Shown: positions 46,901 through 58,900 of the stretch, one piece after another
Position numbering within the stretch: the first letter of the stretch is position 1
Layout of the letters: every line of letters starts with the position of its first letter
Origin: Serinus canaria
Lineage: Eukaryota; Chordata; Aves; Passeriformes; Fringillidae
Length of the DNA stretch: 64,000 nt
Assembly: GCF_022539315.1 (NCBI RefSeq)
Contig: NC_066327.1
Coordinates: forward strand, 16,144,834 to 16,208,833
Direction of reading: 5' to 3'
Translations under genes and position numbers: made by a program
Notes under the pieces: generated by a model
The model's input: the letters and a program-made list of their open reading frames with translations, nothing else
What the model was told of the DNA's origin: nothing
Database searches by the model: none

Positions 46901-49900
46901 TAATATATATATATATATAGATATATATATATGTTTATATATATATGGGAGAATATTCCTGCCAGGCTTTCCTCAGCCTCTGGGGCTCTCTAGCTTGTGG
47001 AGGATTTGCCATCAGCACTTCCCATCCTCAGAGCAGAGCTTCTGTCATGGTTTATTTTCTGCCCTGAGCCAGCTGGTGGTTCCTGGGAGAGACATGTCAG
47101 AGTTTCAGCTGCACTCCCCATCTTCTGGCTTCAATGCTGCTGCCATGAGGAGATGTTGGGATAACCAGGAGAGTTAAGGCTTGGTCTTGGCTTTGTTTCC
47201 AGGGCATCCATTTTTTTATGGGATGTGGCTGAGCTTTGGTGTGAGCTCCTCCCTGCAAGAAAAGGGTTTAAGTTGAAAGGAGCAGCAGTGCAGGAGCTCT
47301 TTTCCTGAGGACACACAGGAGGTGGAGCAGCCTGGAGAATACAGTGGGAAATGGGAGGTGGAACAAGCTGGAAATTACTGCAAGGTCCTGCTGGAGTTGC
47401 CTTTGCTGGTTTGAGAAAAAGGATCAGAACAAAAGGATTTTGCCTAATGCTGTTGGCAAATACCTCTCTGTTTTCATGGAGGTACACCTAGAAGTCCAGA
47501 ATAAATATGTCATTAGCCCCTGCCTGTGAAAAAAATGGATTTTAGCATTTAGAAAAAAATCCCTCATAAAATGTTTGATTTGAAGCATTAGAGGGTTTTC
47601 TTGTGGAGACAGGCACAACTTGATTTTGTGAGCTAAAGTCAGCCCCTGTTCTCTGCCAGGGATTTTTCTGAGCTGTTCTGCAGTGAGAAATGATGTATGT
47701 CCGTGAGATATTTGCCTTGAGAGTTACCTCAGTGCCACAACACAGCTTCTTTTAATGAAAAAGTGACTTTTCTCTGGTTTTTTTCCTCCCCTCCTTCACA
47801 AGCATTTCTTCAGAAATTTCGCATTTCCTGTAATTCATCACAGGCTCTTCAGTGTCCCCTTAACACCTCAATTTCTGTGTCACTCTCTTGCAAATGAACC
47901 TTTTCTGAATTCCCTGGAAGTTTCTTTCGGGTTAGAAGACATTACATCAGAACAGGCCTCCAGACTGGTTGTGCAAACCACAGGAATTTACACAGGGGGG
48001 TTTATTAATTGAATTTTCCAGTGTTTGAGCCAGCAGGACATTCAGAAATGAGGCAGATTTTTTTTTTTTTTTTTTGTTGGATTTGGTAGCCCAGCTTTCC
48101 AAATCCACACCACTGAGAGTGGAATAGGCCACCCCAGTGCTTCCCACAGAGCTCCCTGACACATTTTCTGTATTAAAAAAAAAATGAAAGAAATGTCTAG
48201 ACAGCTCACTAAATTTATATGTGAGCAGATTTGTATCTCTTGTCCTCAGAAGATAAGATTGTGTTGGAGCAGAATCCTGTTTGGTGCTGCTGGGGATGTT
48301 TGGTATTTGCAGTAACAGCCTCCCCTGCCTCTTCCAGCCTCCCAGTGGCTCCAGCAGTGGAGATGCTGAGCTGATGCCTCACGTTTCAGCTTTTATATTT
48401 TCCCATTCTGTGCTGCTTTAGTGTGCAGGTCTGAGCTTCACATCAGGGCATGGTGAGCTCTGTGCACAGAGCAGACAAAACAATTCCTGCTCCAGCTGGG
48501 CACCAAGGACAAATGATCCCAATCTCAGCCCAGGAGCACAAACCCCGTGGGCTGGAGAGAGAAAAACAAGGGTGGGACTGCCTGGGCTAAAGCTGGGCTG
48601 GGACAATGAACTGCAAGGTGGGAATGGAGCAGAGCTGATCCCAGGGAGAGACCCCGTGCCCGGCCGGGCATTTTGGGGCCATTTTGGGTCATCTTGGGTG
48701 CAGCCCTGGCTGGGCTCTGGTGCTGCCCAAGGTGGATCCATGAAGGAGATCCTTGCAATAAATCCCTGATTTATTCTGGAACTCTGTCCGGCCTCTGCTC
48801 TAGCTCAGCCTTCCCAAGGCATCAGTGGGATGAGGTCTTTGAGGATGTGCTTTGACTGGAGCACAGTGGGATTGACTGGGATTGTTTCCACCCCTCGCTG
48901 TCACGCTGTGAACTCACCTTTCCTGTCCCCACCTGTTGGGGTTTTCCTGCCACAAAGCAAAAGCCACCTGCCCCTGTCTGCAGACACTTTGTTCAGTGTG
49001 CAGCAGCAGCAGCAGCCACCTGAGCACCTGCAGGGATAGGAAGAGGTTCAGTGCAGCAGATAAAGCAGAGCCCATAAAGAAAAGCCGTGGGTGTGTTTGG
49101 TGGATTCCCTTTCGCCGGGCACGAGGCTCCAGAGATGGATTTCAGGCTGCATGCTGCAGCTTCTCAGCCTCTCTCCTGAACCTCTCAGCCTTTCTCTGAA
49201 CCTTTCAGCTTTTCTCTGAACCTCTCAGCCTTTCTCTGAACCTCTCAGCCTCTCTCCTGAACCTCTCAGCCTTTCTCTGAACCTCTCAGCCTTTCTCTGC
49301 CCAAGGGCAGACCGTGCTCCCACAGCATGAGCCGTGTCTGCTGCCAGCTGTGGATGGTCCCAGTCATTTCCCCTCTCTGTGTCCACAGCCCTGTTTGGTA
49401 CCAAACTGCTCCCTGGGATCCAGTGGGTCTTTTGTCATGGATTCACTTGGGAAAGGCCCTCAGGAACAGGCTGTGGGAGCCAGGGAATGTCTCTGGTGCA
49501 GACCATGGATTTACGGGTGACGCATGAGGACGCAGTGCTCTCCTCCTCCTCCTCCTCCTCCTGCTCCTGTCAGGCTGCTCTCGCTGTAGCTCTGCTCTTC
49601 TTCAGCATTATTCCCTTCTCCCCCGTTTTAGGGGTATTATTCCTGCCTGGCTTGTCAGGGCAAGTGAAGACAGGATGGATCTGGCTCGAGGTCACTCCCC
49701 AGCTGAGCAGCCTCCTCCATCCCACGCCCCAGGGAGAGCAGCAGCCTCACACAGGGCTCTGAAGCTGAATTTTGTCTGCTGCTGTCAGTGGGATTACAGT
49801 GCCACTGCAAACAAATGGATGAAAAAAAATGTTTATTTTTAGAACTGGAACCATGATAAATATGTGGAATTTGTCCAGCGTCTGCCTGCTGTACCTTTTT

Positions 49901-52900
49901 GAAATGCAAAGTGCATGTCTGTTAAAATACCTCTCCAAAGGTCAGCATAACCCCTGGAATGAGTGTGCTGGCCTTTTGGAAAGCAGGTGAAGCTTCAGAT
50001 GAGAGCACGGCCCCCAGAACCCAAATCTGCCTCGGTGTCATCTGACACCACAAGGATATAGATGGAAATGCTGCCTTGCCAAAAGGGTTTATCCTTCAGG
50101 TTTCAGTGAAGAGCCTCTGACCATTCTTCACCTTTCACTTCAGCTTTTCCTTCCATTTTCCTGCCCTTTATATTTGCTGGTGTGTTTGAGGGACGTGCTG
50201 TGAGTGTCATGTTTGAAACTGGTGAGAGTAGGGATGAAAAACGGAAAACTGGAATAAAAAGAGGGATGGAAGCTCAAGGCATCCCTCAGTGGGTTTGTGT
50301 CCCTGGTGGTGATGCAGCCAAGCTCGCAGGGCTCAGGGGTTGAAATATTTGAGAACCTTACATTTTTCCATCCTTTTAGCTGCCCATGAGGTGGAGGAAT
50401 GTTGTTACTCTCTTTTAGAGAGGGAAGTGAGGCAGAAAGAGAAGAAATTACTTGCTCCCAAGAGTTGTAGGAATCTCACAGCTGAAGGGAAAAAAAAAAA
50501 AAAGAGTTGGCGTAGCTCTTCACTGCCTGTCAGGCACCCTGGGTAGGGTGGCACTTGTGCCACGAGCTTGGCTGTCGTCATCCCACTTTTGGGTGGGAAT
50601 GCACAGCCGGGAGAGGAGAGGCTCTGGAGCAATAGCAGAGGGAATAAACTCGAGCCAAACCCGTGGAAGCCAAGCTGCAAATTAGGGCAATTCAAAGGCA
50701 CAATTGAAAGGCACAAACATCCTGTTGAGCTTGGAGTCCCCGGCAGCCCCTAATGAGTAAAGCACATGCCACAGCTCAGCCCCAGGCGTGTTTCAGTGGG
50801 AAAACTCTGCCTCCGTGCCTCGGGTTGTGGCAGGCTTTATTCCACAGACAGGTGTTCATGAGAATGGGGGACAGAGTTATAAATAAATTATCCCTTCATT
50901 TCCGTCCCAGCGTTTCCTATTGTTCAGCCACAATGTGCTTTCCTGTTGTTCTAAAAACAAAACAAAACGAAACAAAAAGCGCCAGACCCCGACCCCGAGT
51001 CCCCCTCTGGAAGGGTGGACCCAAAGCTGTGTTTGAAGTGGGTGCCAGTGTCCTCGCTGTCCTGTCACTCGTGCTGGTGGCACTGGCACTGCCACCTTGG
51101 TCCTCTGTGCCTTCTGAGAGGGGCAGGAGAAGAACCTGCCTGGGAGCAGTGCCAGGGGCATCACATCCCTGGCAGGAGCCTTTTCTCCATCAGGGGCTGT
51201 GGGAGAAGGCGGGTGCTGCACTGGGAGTGGGAAAGGGGATTTTGGGGATAGCAGAGAGGAGAACAAGGTCTGTCTGCCCTCCTTCCTCCTCCTGGCCAGT
51301 GTGGGGCATTGAGGCCATGGCCCTTGCCACAACAGGGGGGTTGTTTGTAACCATTTTACAAACAAGAAGCAGCTCAGTGGGTTATAAAATGGGGGTTTCT
51401 CTGCCCAGCCAGGCAGGGTGTGAGGTGGCACAGAGCCCACCCAGTCCTGCAGGAGCCCCTTGGGATCCATCCCAGCTCTGCTGGAGCCAGGTCCCACCTG
51501 CAGGGCACACATTCCATGTGTGAATGCACATGGAAAAAGGGGTGCTGTGTGGGGAGAGGCCAGGAGAGGCTTCACCCTGCCCTGTGCTGGCTGGGTCCCT
51601 GCCTGGAGCCCCCAGACCCTGGTGCCTTGGCAGCAGCTCCGTTTGTCAGGAGTGCTGACAGGCACACACACGGAGCAGCACCCACATGAGCACGGGTGGG
51701 CTGTGCTGGGAGCAGCCATTTCTGCATTTTAGCTCTTCAGCAGGCAAGGAAGGAGATTTCTCCTGGAAATACAGAAAGAAATGTCCCTTCCTGGGGAGCC
51801 CTGCTGAGCTGGGGCCTGGCCTGCAGTGCTGCTGGGAGCAGAGGTGCTGTGCTGGGCAGGGGGATTGAGCACCTGGGGAGGATTTTCCCTTCCCCATCTG
51901 CTCCAGGGCTCTTTTCCACAGCCCTAGCATGGAACTGGCACCCTCCCCTCACTGGCTGAGAGCGAGGATGTATTAATTTCCACTGGTGTTTGACAGGATT
52001 AACCATTGCACAGCGACTGTCACGTGCAGGACAGACCAAGAGACCAAACACCTTTTGATTGTTATTTATATCTTACTGCAAACAGGAGCTTTTTGCCTTT
52101 GTTGGCCTTTGACTCCTGTTCCAGATGCCTGATTTGAAGGGCTAATCCTGTGCTCAGATCTTGCTGCAACCTCTCTTCTCTTTGCTCAGTGCCTTAGTGC
52201 AGGTCCCAGCCTCTCGCTGCCCTGTCTGCTCTGGTTTTGCTCCAAAAAAAAAGCTGCCACCACTGCAGCCCTCCTGCCAGCTCGCCCAGCTGAGCTCCCA
52301 GGATCTTCTGGTGGGTTTTTTCCAACAGAGAGAAATGACAGAAAATCCTTCCCTTGTCAGGAAGCAAAGCCTGGGGTTACACACAGGGAGGGAGCAGCTT
52401 GAAGGAAGGGCCTGGCAGGTGGCTGCTAAAGCTTCAATGGCAAAAGTGTTCAGAACAATTGTGAGCATGTGATGGGGTTTTATATTTAAAAGGGTGGCTT
52501 TGGGCATTCAGGATGTGTTCCATTTTTGCTTTAAACATCTACCAAGCCAGGTGCAGAGACAGGAGGAGAGGTGGAGTGGGTGGGGAGTGGGGAGACCAAA
52601 TTCCCTGGAACACCATGGTGGTGGTGGGAGCCCAGGACCTGGAGCAAGTCCCCATGTGCTCAGGGATATGCACAAGACATTGTCTCCACCTCAGGGAGCT
52701 TCTACCTAAGGTTCAGGATTCAAAGTTGAGCTTTCTTTCATTTCTGCTTCATGCCTGTGTGAAGCTCACTTTAGGTCCCAAATCTGCTTTTTTTGAAGTC
52801 AATCTCAGAATTGCTATTGACTTTAAATGCTGCAAGATCTCACCCATCAATTCTCCTTCTCCCATCTGTAGAACGAGGATGGCAGGATTTCTGTGCCATC

Positions 52901-55900
52901 TGCGGTGCTGTGAAGCTGAAAACAATCATCATTTATAAAGTGCTTTGAGCTCAGATGGGAGCTTCTGGGTAAAGGCAAGGATGAGATGTTCCTGAATGTG
53001 CCAGTTGCATCTGGTATCTGAGCCAGGGGCTGAGTTGAAGGTTTAGGAGGAACAGTTTGGTGTTGCAGAGGTGCTCCAGCTGCTGAATGTCTTGGAGAAT
53101 TTGTGCTGGTCAGAAGTTCCTGTTAATCTTTACAAAATCAGGGCACAGAGGAGCTGGTGGCTTCATGTCCCACAAAAATCTAAAATCCATGCTGACCTTG
53201 AGCATCTGTGATTTTTAACAGCCACAATCCTCAGAGCTCCTGTCTGTGGCCACCACGTGAGTTAAAAGCACGTGCACTGCAAGGAGGAAACTCGGAGCTG
53301 CAGATGTTGGGCTTTTCTGAGGGAAATAGGAAGCATCTGATGGGAACAAAGGATGTTCCTTCCTCTCCAGCCTTGCAGGGAAGCTGCCTAACCTTGCTTG
53401 ACACTTTTTTGCAGAAAGCTGAGGGCCAAACTGGGACAGCAAAGAGCAGCTTGTGGCTAAGCATGCTGTGTTAAGGTGAAATATTGAGGGGCTTGGAACA
53501 CAAGCCCTGTGAGGAACAACTGAGGGAGCTTGGGGGTGTTTAGTTTGGAGAAAAGGAGATTTAGAGGTGACCTCATCACTCTCTGCAACTCCCTGAAAGG
53601 TGCCTGTGCTCAGCTGGGGTTGGGCTCTTTCTCCAGGCACAACCAGAGGACACAGTCTGAAGCTGCACCAAGGGAAATATAAGTTGGATATTAGGAAAAA
53701 GCTTTTTACAGAAAGGGTGATAAAGCTCTGGAATGTTCTACCTGGGGAGGTGGTGGAGTCCCCATCCCTGGGTGTGTTTAACAAAGCCTGGATGTGGCAC
53801 TGGGTCCAGGGTTTGGGTGAGGTGCTGGGGCTGGGTTGGACTCGATGATCTCGAAGGTCTCTTCCAACCCAGTGATTCTGTGAATTCTGTGTGATTCTGT
53901 GTGAGATTCTGTGAGATTCTGATTCTGTGATTCTGTGTGATTCTGTGAATTTTATGTGATTCTGTGAATTCTGTGAGATTCTGTGATTCCGTGAGATCCT
54001 GTGAGATATTCCAGCTCTTGGCAGAGTGGTGCAAATCCCACCCAAGCTGAGCCAAACCCCGGCTGACAAAGATGTGCTCTGTCCTTTTGCAGACACGAGC
54101 CACCAGGCGCGCTCGGTGTCCAACCGGCCCTACTACAGCCTGCCCAACAGCAGCCATGAGCGGCGCTCGGTGCTGGCCGTGGCGGAGCCGCCGCGCTTCC
54201 ACTCGCAGGCCAAGGGCAAGAACGTGCGGCTGGACGCGCACTCGCGCAGGGCCACGCGCAGGAACAGCTTCTGCAACGGCGTCACCTTCACCAACCGGCC
54301 CATCCACCTCTACGAGAAGGTGCGCCTCAAGCTGGTGGCCGTGCACCACGGCTGGAGCGGCGCCCTGCGCTTCGGCTTCACCATCCACGACCCCTCGCAG
54401 ATGAGCTCCGAGGAGATACCAAAGTACGCCTGCCCCGACCTCGTCACCCGCCCCGGCTACTGGGCCAAGGCTCTGCCCGAGAGGTTTGCGGTCAGGGACA
54501 ATATCTTGGCCTTCTGGGTGGACCGGCATGGCAGAGTCTTCTACAGTATTAACGATGAGGAGCCCATCTTGTTTCACTGTGGTATTAAAGTTTCCGGGCC
54601 TCTTTGGGCGCTCATAGACGTCTATGGGATTACCCACGAAGTGCAAATTCTAGGTGAGTGTGTCTTTGTGGCCTTTGGGCTGCTCTTCTGCTTGCTCTTT
54701 CTGGTGCTGTAGGGAAGATGCATGATCTGTGTGAGCATTTCTGTGGGACACTTAAGAAAATTAATTTGCTGTTGGTTTTGTACCGCCAATTAATCATTTT
54801 TCCTCTGCCAGCAGCAGCAATATATTCCAGAGATGGCAGTGATGGAAAGTCCTAAGGCTGCACATTATGGGAAGGGATAAATGGAAATCTTTACCTGTAA
54901 TTCCACTCAGCTTTCCCTGAGCTGGATGTGCTGCTTTGGCATGGAAAAACATGGAGCAAGGTGCCAGGGACAGAGGAGACAAAAAGGGCCAGTTGTGATT
55001 TTGTTTATTCTTTCCCAGCTACCAGTTACTGCCAGTCCATTGGAGAACTTTGAGTAATTGCCCAAGAGTTTCCTGGAGCCCTTCCCCAGCCCCTCTCTCT
55101 GCTCTTGGCCGTGGTCCCACCCAGGCTGGCAGTTTGAGAGGCTGTGTTGGCACTGTGACCCTTCCCTGGCTCAGGGACATCACTCAGACCCCTGGAATCA
55201 GGTGGAGTCTGGCTGGTTTACAGCCTCTTCCTTAGGGAGGGCTGCGAGAGGGGACAAATCTGTTCCCATTAGCAAGCCCAGCTGATGGCCAGGGAATGAT
55301 TTTCCTTTCGTGGCTTTTGCAGCATTGAAATTTCTAATTAATTCAGCGTTAGATGGAGTGTTTGAACTGGGCTGCACCACAGGGAACGCTTTTAAAATCC
55401 AAGAGAGTTGCCCTTTCCCAGAGGCTCCTCGGAGCTGATGGAGTTTTAACAGCCCAAGGCAGCTGCACCTGCCCCAGGGGATGGTGCTGCCAGCCTGGCA
55501 TGGAGCAGGCACCAGGGATGAGCTGTGGAATGGTGAGTCCAGAGGGCAGGCAGCTCCATCACACATCCTTCTGAGCAGTGCCAATTATTTTACAGGCAAG
55601 AAGGCCACACATAAACAAGGCTTTTCCCTGTCTGCTGTGCCTCCAATGTGTAATTAAACCTCACCAGCAGCTTGTCCTGTAATTGCAGTTGTGACACACT
55701 CCAGCCTCTGGTGCTCGTCACAGAGGAGAAGGAGTGTTTGCTGTATTGGCCAAGGCAGCTGCTTCACCAGAGCTTTCCTTTCTCCTCATTAAATTGGAGT
55801 TTGAAAAATAAAATGCAGCTTCTTTCTGCTCCCCACCTCCAGTCCTGCCTGCAGCATGCAAGAGTTCCCAGTGAAAGACTCAGGCTGAGCGCACCTGTAC

Positions 55901-58900
55901 TCTGCTGGGAGGTTTTCTTTAATAAAATACCAAACCCCCACACTGCCCCAGGAATCAGGGCCATGCTCAGCCTCCTGGGGCACCAGGGGACCTGAGTTCC
56001 TTGCTTGAGGATGTGCTTTTCTCTGCCTTGTCCTCCCAAAATGTTGTGAGTTGAGAAAATGGTGAAATACAAGTTCTGAGGCATAAAATGCATCTTTCAG
56101 GATCATGAATCACAGAATTCAGGTTTGGGCTGAAAGGGATCTTAGAGATCATCTCATTCCAGCCCCCTACCACGGGCAAGGACCCCTTCCACTATCCCAG
56201 GCTGTTCCAAGCCCTGTCCAACCTGGCCTTGGACACTTCCAGGAATGGGACATCCATCATGAAGCTTGAAAGTGTCTGACTGCTCTGTGGGGGCATTTCT
56301 TGCCATGCAAGCTGCGCTGGCTGAGAAGGAGCTGCTCCAGCCATCAGCCCACCCCAGTGGCCTCTCCTTCCTGGGTTTCTGAATGAGGCAGGTTCTGCTC
56401 TGTAGCTGCTGGGTGGATCTGGGTGTTTTTTCCTTTTTTGCCATGAGCCTGGGGATTCTCTCCACCAGGGAGAAGGCAGTGCTGGTGCTGGGCTGCTTCA
56501 CCCCTCTCCATCTCTGGGTAGACCAGGAGTCATTCACCAGACACTTAAATTGCACATGCTCTGACTTTGCTCAGTGCATTAAACCTTTCAGAGTGACGTG
56601 TCCAGGCTGCCCCAGCAGGGCTGGAGGCAGCAGGGAGAATGCTCCCAAACTTTCCCACACCTTTACATCACCCCCAAGCCTGGCATGGCTCAAGTGAAAA
56701 CCTGGAAAATTAATTAAGGATCAACATCCTGACTTTCCCTTTGCTGTGAATAGGGGAAAACAACCTTCTGCTTGTAAAAGCTTTCTAACACCTGCAGGAA
56801 GTAGCTTTTGTGACAAGCTCTCCATTCAAAACCTCTGCAGGGCTGTGAACACCCCTGAGATATGAGGCTTGAAATGACCTCTCTGGGACACACCTGTGCT
56901 GGACACAGGTGTAAGGCAATGCCAAGGAGTGTGGAAAGAATATCCATTCATCCTTGAGTTCATCACTTGGGGACCTGTCTTGCACAAGACCTTGGGACAC
57001 CAAAATATTGAGGTTTATTTAAAAATAGTGTAACCTCAGAGCTATCAGATCCTTCTCCTCAGAAAGCTGTAGGATCACACTGGTTTACAGCTTTTCCCCA
57101 TTTCCCAGTCCAGGGAGCTCCCAGATCACACAGGTGCTTTGGAACACTTGTTTTTCCTGGCTGGTGCCAGATGCAGCCACTCTGCCTGCTCCACGTGTGA
57201 CTCTGCACCAGGAGCTGTTCATTAGTGGTTGACCCGTGGCTGATTTTTCCTTATGGAGTCTGTAGGCTGCAATAACAACTGTAAGCATAAAAGCAGGCAG
57301 TTTTCTCTTGACTGAAGCCTCTGTGCCTGGGTTTCTCTCACAGACAGCATGTTTGCAGAGACCATGACCACTGCCCGGCTCAGCACCGCCCGGCTCAGCA
57401 CCTGCCTTCCCCAGAGCAACCACGACTCGGCCAACTTCAACAACAACGAGCTCGAGAACAACCAAGTGGTGGCCAAAATTGCAAACCTAAACCTAAGCCG
57501 GGTACCAGGACTTGGGACTGACAACCACATCATCCCCTGCTGCCCCAGCCGGAGGCAGCACGCCCAGGGAGTCCCGGCCTTCCTGGACACCGACCTGCGG
57601 TTCCACCCCACCCGTGGCCCCGACATCACCTTCTCCCAGGACAGGATGGTGGCCTGCACCAACTGGCAGGAGAGCAATAGGACTTTGGTGTTTTCTGACC
57701 GGCCTTTGCACATCGGGGAGAGCCTCTTTGTGGAAGTAGGACACCTGGGGCTGCCCTACTACGGGGCCCTCTCGTTCGGCATCACCTCTTGTGATCCGAG
57801 CACTTTGCGGACAAACGAGCTCCCGGCGGATCCGGACTTCCTCCTGGACCGTAAGGAGTACTGGGTGGTTTACAGGGCCTTCCCAGTGCTCAACAGTGGG
57901 GACATCCTCAGCTTCATGGTCCTGCCCAACGGAGAGGTGCACCACGGGGTCAACGGGGCCAGCCGGGGCATGCTCATGTGCGTGGACACCTCGCAGTCCC
58001 TCTGGGTGTTTTTTACCATCCACGGGGTGATCAACCAGCTCAAAATCCTGGGTAAGTGCAGCCAGCGGGGCACCTGGCTGGAGAAGGTTCCTGGGCCAGA
58101 AGCAGAGCTCTGGGTTTGCACTCACAGTGTTCGCTGATGGGAGGATGCAGCTCCTTGTGTTTGCAAACAAGAGTGACAAAGCACGGTGTCTGTCACAGAG
58201 ATGTGTGCAGCCTCTGTGATTCCCCCAGGAAAGGATGAGGCTTGAGAGATAAAACAAGCAGCAGGCAGGGAGGCAGAGATGGCTGTGGGGGGCAGCTTTT
58301 TCTTTCAGTGGGTTGGTTTTTGAAGGGAGTCTTTATAAACAGAGGTGGTTGTGGGGGGCAGCTTCTTTTTCAGTGGATTTGTTTTAGAAGGGATTCTTTA
58401 TAAACTCCCTATTCCAGCCAACAGGTATTAAACTTCTGCCTTGGTAAGGATGGTGATTTTTATGGGCACAGCTCTGGTTTAAGGCTGGACAGTAATTGCT
58501 CCTGAAGCACTGCCACAGCTCAGGGATCAGCTGGCCCTTCTGATCCATTGCTGGTGGCCAGTTCTTGCCTTTCTCCTTTCCTTCTGTGAAGGATTCCACC
58601 AGAAAAGTAGATGTTAATGACTTTGTAAATCAGGTTTTCTTCATCCAAAGCAATGGCTTTTCCCAGCTAACAGTGTGACAGCCACAGCTGGAGCCCACTG
58701 CTGCTGGGGAGAGTGGGACTGTGGGGAAATGGAAAGGCAAATATTGCATGACCTGGTGCTTGCTTCTCTGAAGCTGAACAGGCATCATACACAGGCATAA
58801 CGAGGTCCAGACCCTGGGCTCACATCCAGAGTCTTGCCCTGTGTCATTACCAAGGGGCAGCATTAACTCAGCAGCTGGACTCGCCCTGAAGTGCTGTGCA

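Larger units (their letters stand above)
28911..54092 (+). other. NEURL1B: NEURL1B intron 1 (25.2 kb)
   Basis: Phase-1 GT-AG intron. It contains a moderately CpG-rich patch at 31.3-31.8 kb, complex single-copy-looking blocks (29.3-31.3, 37.4-38.6, 43.3-46.1 kb), a TTTTA array, a long pyrimidine satellite, CR1 copies, a polypurine/TA tract and a solo LTR. No exon-like reading frame with family similarity was recognised in it. Confidence 0.93.

Noticed and set aside
53215..54646. Two overlapping minus-strand ORFs of 302 residues
   Set aside because: One crosses the CR1 tail and the other is antisense to exon 2; neither has a recognisable domain.
57493..58257. Minus-strand ORF of 254 residues
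   Set aside because: Antisense shadow of NEURL1B exon 3, caused by GC-rich codon structure; no homology and it runs across a proven exon-intron boundary.
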